Origin: CAZATK01 sp964488085
GTDB lineage: Bacteria > Patescibacteriota > Minisyncoccia > UBA6257 > UBA11618
Direction: 5' to 3'
Assembly (NCBI GenBank): GCA_964488085.1
Contig: CAZATK010000001.1
Location: forward strand, 29,148 to 93,147
Length of the DNA: 64,000 nt
The notes beneath the pieces were generated by a model. That model ran no database searches and had not been told where the DNA came from. It saw only the letters and a list, made by a program, of their open reading frames with translations. The translations under genes and the position numbers were made by a program. This document shows positions 59,134-64,000 of this stretch, piece after piece. Positions within the stretch are counted from its first letter, which is position 1, and the number at the start of each line of letters is the position of its first letter.

Positions 59134-59817
59134 CTATATGCGCCAATAAGAACTGCCTAAAATTATAATTATTAAAATAATAAAAAGACCGAAGTTTTTT
59201 AGAGACAATCTCTTATAGCCAAAAACATCAACTATAAACAATAAACACAATATTAATAAATTAGCCGAACTCAAAAAACCTATTGGCAACCAAGCAGTAA
59301 TCCATAATAATTCGCCAATCATAAGAGCTGTCACTCCTGATAAAACTTCCGGCAATAATAAATCTTTAAAAAGTAAAAATATCAAAATAACCGTCATCAG
59401 CCACTTCAACCAAAACCAGTTTGATTTATCTAAAATAAAAAAATTTAGAAAAAGTAAATAACTTGCCGTAAAACTTACAAAATAATGCCAATAATATCTA
59501 TGGGTTAGAATTAAATTTTTTAAACCCAATAAAACACCAAAAGATAAAGTCAGTAACCACCAAGAAATATTAGTTATCCAACTGCCAATCCCCCCAATCC
59601 ATAAAGCCAAAAATAATAAAACAAAAAATAAAGACGAATGAGAAGTAAAATTAAAAAGAGGCCTACTGTATAGTAAAAAAGAGACCGTTATAAAAGCACC
59701 ACCCCAGATTAAACTGGGATTTGTGTTGTAAAAATACAAGAATAAGCCGAAAACAAACGACTTAAACGTTAATATAAATATTTGATTCTTTAAAGCCAAC
59801 CTTAACCTTGTCGCCAT
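59134..59817 (-). CDS. Polytopic membrane protein of unknown function
   Basis: The 227-aa protein is very hydrophobic, with about seven predicted helices and aromatic-rich loops (WLTNISWWLLTLS, YWHYFVSFTASYLLF). The N-terminal 18 residues are basic. Its start lies 56 bp inside the 3-prime end of clpB on the same strand, so translation may be coupled. No enzymatic motif or transporter signature was recognised. Confidence 0.6.
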   Translation of the reverse strand: MATRLRLALKNQIFILTFKSFVFGLFLYFYNTNPSLIWGGAFITVSFLLYSRPLFNFTSHSSLFFVLLFLALWIGGIGSWITNISWWLLTLSFGVLLGLKNLILTHRYYWHYFVSFTASYLLFLNFFILDKSNWFWLKWLMTVILIFLLFKDLLLPEVLSGVTALMIGELLWITAWLPIGFLSSANLLILCLLFIVDVFGYKRLSLKNFGLFIILIIIILGSSYWRI

Positions 59818-62215
59818 CTTTAATATGACCGCCTATAATTTTTTCGGCCAATTTATCTAAAATCGTTTTCTGAATCAACCTTTTAATAGGTCGGGCGCCA
59901 TATTCAGGATCAAATCCATTTTCTACAATATATTTCTTAACTGACGAATCTAAAACTAACCTTACATTCTTCTCCGCTAATTTCTTTTCCACTTTTTCTA
60001 ACTGGATGGTAACAATTTTCTCAATATCTGCTGGACGCAGTGAATTAAAGATAAGGGTTTCATCAATACGATTTAAAAACTCCGGCTTGAATTTTTCTTT
60101 TAAAGATTGACGAACTCTATCTTTAAAGGTTGTCTCTTGACTGCTCATTTCTTTTGAAGAAACGGAGCCAAAACCCAAATAAGACATTTCTCTAAGATAA
60201 TGACTGCCGACATTAGAAGTCATAATGATAATGCAATTTTTAAAATTAACAATTTTTCCCTTGCCGTCAGTTAAACGTCCCGCGTCTAATATCTGCAATA
60301 AAATATTAAAGACCTCTGGATGCGCTTTTTCTATTTCATCAAACAATATTAAGCTGTAAGGACGATGACGAACTATTTCTGTTAATTGACCGCCTTCTTC
60401 AAAACCAACATAACCCGGAGGCGAACCAATTAAACGAGATACTGCGTGACGTTCTATATATTCTGACATATCTATTCTAATAAGAGCCTTATCATCATTA
60501 AACATAAATTCTGCCAAGGCTTTAGCTAATTCTGTTTTACCAACACCCGTAGGACCTAAAAACATAAAAGATCCTAGTGGTTTGTTTTCATCAGACAAAC
60601 CAGCCCTTGATCTATGCAGAGCGCTAGAAATTGCCTTAATGGCTTCTTCTTGTCCCACAATTCTTTGAGATAGAACCTCTTTAATGCGATTTAATTTACT
60701 AGTTTCCGATTCCAACATTCTTTGTAAAGGTATGCCAGTCCAACGCGCTACCACCCCGGCAATATCTTCTTCATCCACTGCTTGTTTTAAAAATTGATCT
60801 TTTCTGGAAAAATGTTTTTTCTCAAAAATCTGATACTCCTTTTCTGCCGCAGGCAATTCGCCATAAAGAACCTGCGCTACTTTTTCTAAATTCCCCTCTC
60901 TTTCCGCCAGTTCTGCCTGACGACGCAAATCTTCTATTCTTTTTCTAAGACTATTAAGATTATCAAATGTTATTTTTTCCGCATGCCAATTAGCAGACAA
61001 TTCATCGTTCTGTGTTTTTATTTTTTTTAATTGATTTTCAATAACTCTCAATCTATCCTTATTATTTTTTCTATTTTCTTTNNNNNNNNNNNNNNNNNNN
61101 NNNNNNNNNNNNNNNNNNNNNNNNNNNNNNNNNNNNNNNNNNNNNNNNNNNNNNNNNNNNNNNNNNNNNNNNNNNNNNNNNGAAGGTTCTTCTACAACAA
61201 TTGGTTGGAAGCGTCTTTCTAGCGCGGGATCTTTTTCAATGTGTTTTTGATATTCACGAAGAGTTGTTGCTCCGATAGCGTGCAGTTCTCCCCTCGCTAA
61301 TGGCGGCTTAAGTAAATTAGAAGCGTCCACCGCACCTTCTGCGGCCCCCGCTCCAACGATCATATGTATTTCATCAATAAATAATATCAGCCGGCCCGCC
61401 GAATTTTGAATTTCTCTAATAAATGCCTTTAAACGATCTTCAAACTCTCCTCTAAATTTAGTGCCGGCAATTAAAGAACCGATGTCCAACATTATTATTT
61501 CTTTACCTTTTAAAGTTTCCGGCACATCACCGCTAACAATTCTTTGAGCCAATCCTTCAACGATAGCTGTTTTTCCAACACCCGACTCACCTATTAAAAC
61601 TGGATTGTTTTTAGTGCGACGAGAAAGAACCTGCATTAAGCGCCTTATTTCTTCTTCTCGGCCGACTAACGGATCCAGTTTTCCATCGCGGGCTCTTTCG
61701 GTTAAGTTAATAGCGTATTTTTCCAAAACCTGAAATTTACTTTCAGGGGTCTCGTCAACAATGCGCGCAGAACCACGCAATTGCGCCAAAGACCGCAACA
61801 ACGACTCACGCTTTACTCCAAACTTTTCTAAAATAGCTTGCGCAGACGATTTGATGTCCATAAGAGCTAATAAAAAATGCTCGCAAGAAATAAATTCGTC
61901 TCTTTGCGCTAGAGCTATCTTAGCAGCCCTATCCATCACCTGAATTATTTCTTGAGACAAATACAACTGGCCGACAGGAGTAGCAGAAAAAATTTTTGGC
62001 ATTCGAGCTAAGTCTTTTTCCAACTCTTGGTCAAGAGAGTCCAAATTAATTCCTGTTTTTAAAAGCATAGGGCTGACCAGAGCTTGCTCGTCATTAAGTA
62101 ATGCCTTAAGCAAATGAGCGGCCTTAAACTCTCCGTGATTTCCCTGCGCGGCCAAATCTTGGGCGTTCTGCAATGCCTCTTGAGCTTTAATTGTAAAGCG
62201 ATGAAAAGACTTCAT
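59762..62215 (-). CDS. clpB: ATP-dependent disaggregase ClpB (with an internal assembly gap)
   Basis: This Hsp100 chaperone works with DnaK to rescue aggregated proteins. Domains in order are the N domain (FTIKAQEALQNAQDLAAQGN), AAA1 with Walker A GESGVGKTAIVEGLAQ near 205 and Walker B LILFIDEIHMIVGAG near 275, the middle coiled coil, and AAA2 with GPTGVGKTELAKALAEF and LILFDEIEKAHPEVF. The C-terminal domain ends in NV. A 100-N run at 61082-61181 removes the end of AAA1 and the start of the coiled coil; about 80-90 residues appear missing. It overlaps the following gene by 56 bp. Confidence 0.93.
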   Translation of the reverse strand: MKSFHRFTIKAQEALQNAQDLAAQGNHGEFKAAHLLKALLNDEQALVSPMLLKTGINLDSLDQELEKDLARMPKIFSATPVGQLYLSQEIIQVMDRAAKIALAQRDEFISCEHFLLALMDIKSSAQAILEKFGVKRESLLRSLAQLRGSARIVDETPESKFQVLEKYAINLTERARDGKLDPLVGREEEIRRLMQVLSRRTKNNPVLIGESGVGKTAIVEGLAQRIVSGDVPETLKGKEIIMLDIGSLIAGTKFRGEFEDRLKAFIREIQNSAGRLILFIDEIHMIVGAGAAEGAVDASNLLKPPLARGELHAIGATTLREYQKHIEKDPALERRFQPIVVEEPXXXXXXXXXXXXXXXXXXXXXXXXXXXXXXXXXXKENRKNNKDRLRVIENQLKKIKTQNDELSANWHAEKITFDNLNSLRKRIEDLRRQAELAEREGNLEKVAQVLYGELPAAEKEYQIFEKKHFSRKDQFLKQAVDEEDIAGVVARWTGIPLQRMLESETSKLNRIKEVLSQRIVGQEEAIKAISSALHRSRAGLSDENKPLGSFMFLGPTGVGKTELAKALAEFMFNDDKALIRIDMSEYIERHAVSRLIGSPPGYVGFEEGGQLTEIVRHRPYSLILFDEIEKAHPEVFNILLQILDAGRLTDGKGKIVNFKNCIIIMTSNVGSHYLREMSYLGFGSVSSKEMSSQETTFKDRVRQSLKEKFKPEFLNRIDETLIFNSLRPADIEKIVTIQLEKVEKKLAEKNVRLVLDSSVKKYIVENGFDPEYGARPIKRLIQKTILDKLAEKIIGGHIKDGDKVKVGFKESNIYINV
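61082..61181. other. Assembly gap of unknown true length (100 N) in clpB
   Basis: The run falls between the AAA1 region ending in VVEEP and the coiled-coil region beginning KENRKN. No duplicated flank is seen, and the family needs more residues than the gap allows, so real sequence is missing. Confidence 0.9.
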
Positions 62216-62254
62216 TTTTCTATTGTATATTAAACCTTTTTCTAAAAATTGTAA

Positions 62255-62332
62255 AGCCCGTTAGAAGTCTCGCTCGCCCGCCTGAGGCGGACGAGTCCGA
62301 AAGGACCTTGGCGAGACTACTTCTAACGGGCT
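62255..62332. repeat. Nested inverted repeat between nifS-like gene and clpB
   Basis: AGCCCGTTAGAAGT (62255-62268) pairs with ACTTCTAACGGGCT (62319-62332). The next CTCGC and GCGAG also pair. Inside are a hairpin GCCCGCCTGAGGCGG-type and a short GTCC-GAAA-GGAC tetraloop stem. In the minus direction it follows the cysteine desulfurase gene and could terminate it, although the T tract is weak. It is a compact cruciform-like structure. Confidence 0.75.
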
Positions 62333-62352
62333 AAAGCTCGCCGTAGCCCTTT

Positions 62353-63477
62353 TTAAATACTTTTAAATCTTTGGCGAAGGCGGCTCAAAGTCCAATCAAT
62401 GTCTTTTCTACTAGTATAACGCCCAAAAGAAAAGCGGATACTACTGTGGGCCCGATCACCGCCGAAACCGAGAGCATTAATTACATGAGAGGGAGTAGCC
62501 AATCGAGAAGCGCAAGCAACACCGGTAGAAACAGCAATGCCATTTAGATCAAGCTCAATAGATAAATCTTGAGCGGGCCTTCCCGGAAAATAAACATTTA
62601 AATTATTAGGCAAACGCTCTTCTAAAGAGCCATTTAATTCAGCATTAGGAATAATTTTTTTTAATTCTTTCCAAAAATAATCTCTCAATAATTTTAAACG
62701 CTTATATTCTTTAGCTCTATTTGCATCCGCCAATTCAACTGCTTTTCCAAAACCAACAATGTAGGGCACATTTTCCGTTCCTGACCTTAAGCCATTTTCT
62801 TGTCCCCCGCCCAAAATGATTGGATTTAAAATCTGCTCGTTGGGTTGCCTTACATACAACAAGCCGATTCCTTTTGGCCCATAAACTTTATGAGCTGATA
62901 ATGTCATTAAATCAACATTCAGTTCATCAACATTGCAATTTAAAAATTGAAACGCTTGAACTGCGTCTGTGTGAAATAACGGATATTTATTTTTACCTCT
63001 AAATTCTTTTATTATTTTCCCAATTTCAGAAATTGGCTGAATAGTGCCGATTTCATTGTTGGCAAGCATTACTGAAACTAAAACAATATTTTTATTTAAA
63101 GCGTCTTTAAATTTTTTTAAATCAATTATTCCATCTTTGTTGACCGGAATAATTACCGCCTCACCCCCCACAACATTTAAAACTGATTCGTGTTCAATGG
63201 CGGATATTATAACGCGTGATTGTCGTCTATTTAATGCCAAATTATTTGCCTCCGTTGCTGATCCTGTAAAAATTATTTCTTTGTAATCAGCGCCAATAGA
63301 TTTGGCTATTTTTTGTCTAGCATTAAAAACAGCCGCAGAAGCTTTTTGACCAAACCAATGAGTGGAGCCAGGATTGGCAAATAAATTATTTTTTATGCCA
63401 AAAAAAGGCCTCATTGCCATTTCTACTTCTGGATCCACCGGAGTGCTGGCGGCATAATCTAAATAAACTCTTTTCAT
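62353..63477 (-). CDS. Cysteine desulfurase (NifS/IscS class)
   Basis: This PLP enzyme takes sulfur from cysteine for Fe-S clusters or tRNA thiolation. The 374-aa protein starts MKRVYLDYAASTPVDPEVEM, typical of the class. It has the PLP block TGSATEANNLAL near 70 and the Schiff-base lysine in LMTLSAHKVYGPKGIGLLYV near 198. The catalytic cysteine is in VSTGVACASRLATPSHV near 325. Downstream residues match class I enzymes with a short active-site loop. Neither an iscU-like nor an mnmA-like gene is visible next to it. Confidence 0.93.
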   Translation of the reverse strand: MKRVYLDYAASTPVDPEVEMAMRPFFGIKNNLFANPGSTHWFGQKASAAVFNARQKIAKSIGADYKEIIFTGSATEANNLALNRRQSRVIISAIEHESVLNVVGGEAVIIPVNKDGIIDLKKFKDALNKNIVLVSVMLANNEIGTIQPISEIGKIIKEFRGKNKYPLFHTDAVQAFQFLNCNVDELNVDLMTLSAHKVYGPKGIGLLYVRQPNEQILNPIILGGGQENGLRSGTENVPYIVGFGKAVELADANRAKEYKRLKLLRDYFWKELKKIIPNAELNGSLEERLPNNLNVYFPGRPAQDLSIELDLNGIAVSTGVACASRLATPSHVINALGFGGDRAHSSIRFSFGRYTSRKDIDWTLSRLRQRFKSI

Positions 63478-63545
63478 AGTCAGAAGATTAATTTATTTTG
63501 AGCAAACTGTACAATTCCCTTGAAATCTCATATCCTGTATAACAA

Positions 63546-64000
63546 ATGAACGATAATCAATTTAACAGTTCAATAGGCATTAAATTTACTCCTGAGCAAA
63601 TTATTGCCGAAATCATAAGATTTATGAAGGAAGACGACAAGAGGCAGTATAAGATTCTCATTGGCACGGACTCTGAAATGACAAATAACAGAGTAGATTT
63701 TGTTACGGCAATTGTAATTCACAGAGTTGGCAATGGAGGCAGATATTTTTGGCGAAGGGTTTTAAGCGATAGAATTGTAACTCTGCGCGATCGCATTTGG
63801 CGAGAAGTTTTAATGTCTCTTGATGTCTCAAAAGAATTTATATCTTTGGCAAAAAACTATGACATTCCTCATTTTGATTTTGAAGTACATATAGATGTAG
63901 GCGAAAATGGCGATACTAGAGAAATGATTCAAGAATTAGTGGGAGTTGTTCGCGCCAACAATTTTGAAGCTAAGACTAAGCCAGAAAGTTATGCCGCAAG
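63546..64000 (+). CDS. YkuK/DUF458-like RNase H-fold protein (5-prime part)
   Basis: Reading forward from 63546 gives MNDNQFNSSIGIKFTPEQII and on for about 151 residues to the window edge. It has the family's IGTDSEMTNNRVDFVTAIVIHRVG block, where TDSE stands at the position of the RNase H-type first Asp, and YFWRRVLSDRIVTLRDRIWRE. Homologues (YkuK, DUF458) are predicted RNase H-like nucleases of unknown biological role. A TATAAC box lies close upstream but too near the ATG to be a clear promoter. The gene is divergent from the cysteine desulfurase gene. Confidence 0.8.
   Translation, partial: MNDNQFNSSIGIKFTPEQIIAEIIRFMKEDDKRQYKILIGTDSEMTNNRVDFVTAIVIHRVGNGGRYFWRRVLSDRIVTLRDRIWREVLMSLDVSKEFISLAKNYDIPHFDFEVHIDVGENGDTREMIQELVGVVRANNFEAKTKPESYAA

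Noticed and set aside
62255..62332. Hammerhead-like ribozyme
   Set aside because: A GAAA near a GTCC/GGAC stem is suggestive, but the required CUGAUGA core and cleavage context are absent on both strands.

Overview
The window is an AT-rich bacterial chromosome segment that looks like a member of the Candidate Phyla Radiation (Patescibacteria). The supporting signs are compact genes with 1-8 nt overlaps, few Shine-Dalgarno sequences, apparently leaderless genes, an RNA polymerase alpha subunit without its C-terminal domain, a large surface protein with a peptidoglycan-binding domain, and solitary PaaX/Cas2-like genes. No exact lineage can be fixed from the sequence alone. The assembly contains three runs of 100 N. 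One, inside trxB, is an unmerged 55-bp contig overlap. The other two hide parts of a glycosyltransferase and of clpB.

Layout. 1-9921 (minus) is one long, tightly packed transcription unit. An rRNA methyltransferase-like gene and a DUF192 protein are followed by GAPDH, RpiB, Rpe and a split transketolase (lower glycolysis and the non-oxidative pentose phosphate pathway). A membrane protein follows, then the alpha operon infA-rpmJ-rpsM-rpsK-rpsD-rpoA-rplQ-rplM. 10020-17315 is an accessory stretch. It holds csrA with a built-in CsrA-type hairpin at its ribosome binding site, a secreted phospholipase C-like protein with lamin-tail domains, a GNAT enzyme, and the thioredoxin reductase/glutaredoxin pair. 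It also holds two unusual units, each built on a PaaX/Cas2-like gene. One is bracketed by two perfect 44-bp palindromes. The other lies between long inverted repeats made of four hairpins whose stems differ in sequence but keep their pairing.

17544-52922 is a very large cell-surface glycan locus. It encodes an initiating sugar-phosphate transferase, two flippases, an O-antigen polymerase/ligase-type protein, about eight glycosyltransferases, a UDP-sugar dehydrogenase with an AsnB-type amidotransferase, and nonulosonic acid genes (NeuC-, NeuB- and NeuA-like). It also carries what appears to be a branched CDP-3,6-dideoxysugar pathway: RfbF, an RfbG-like dehydratase, an RfbH-like His-type dehydrase and a thiamine-diphosphate enzyme of the YerE kind. 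Two PhyH oxygenases and two enzyme fusions add decoration. 53014-59817 holds the S-layer-like protein with its own promoter and structured leader, a winged-helix protein, a second Wzy-type protein and membrane proteins. 59762-64000 holds clpB, a cysteine desulfurase and the start of a YkuK-like RNase H-fold gene.

Together the genes describe a small-genome cell with minimal central metabolism and heavy investment in its outer coat. The most novel material is the pair of hairpin-bounded PaaX/Cas2-like units at 13486-15770.
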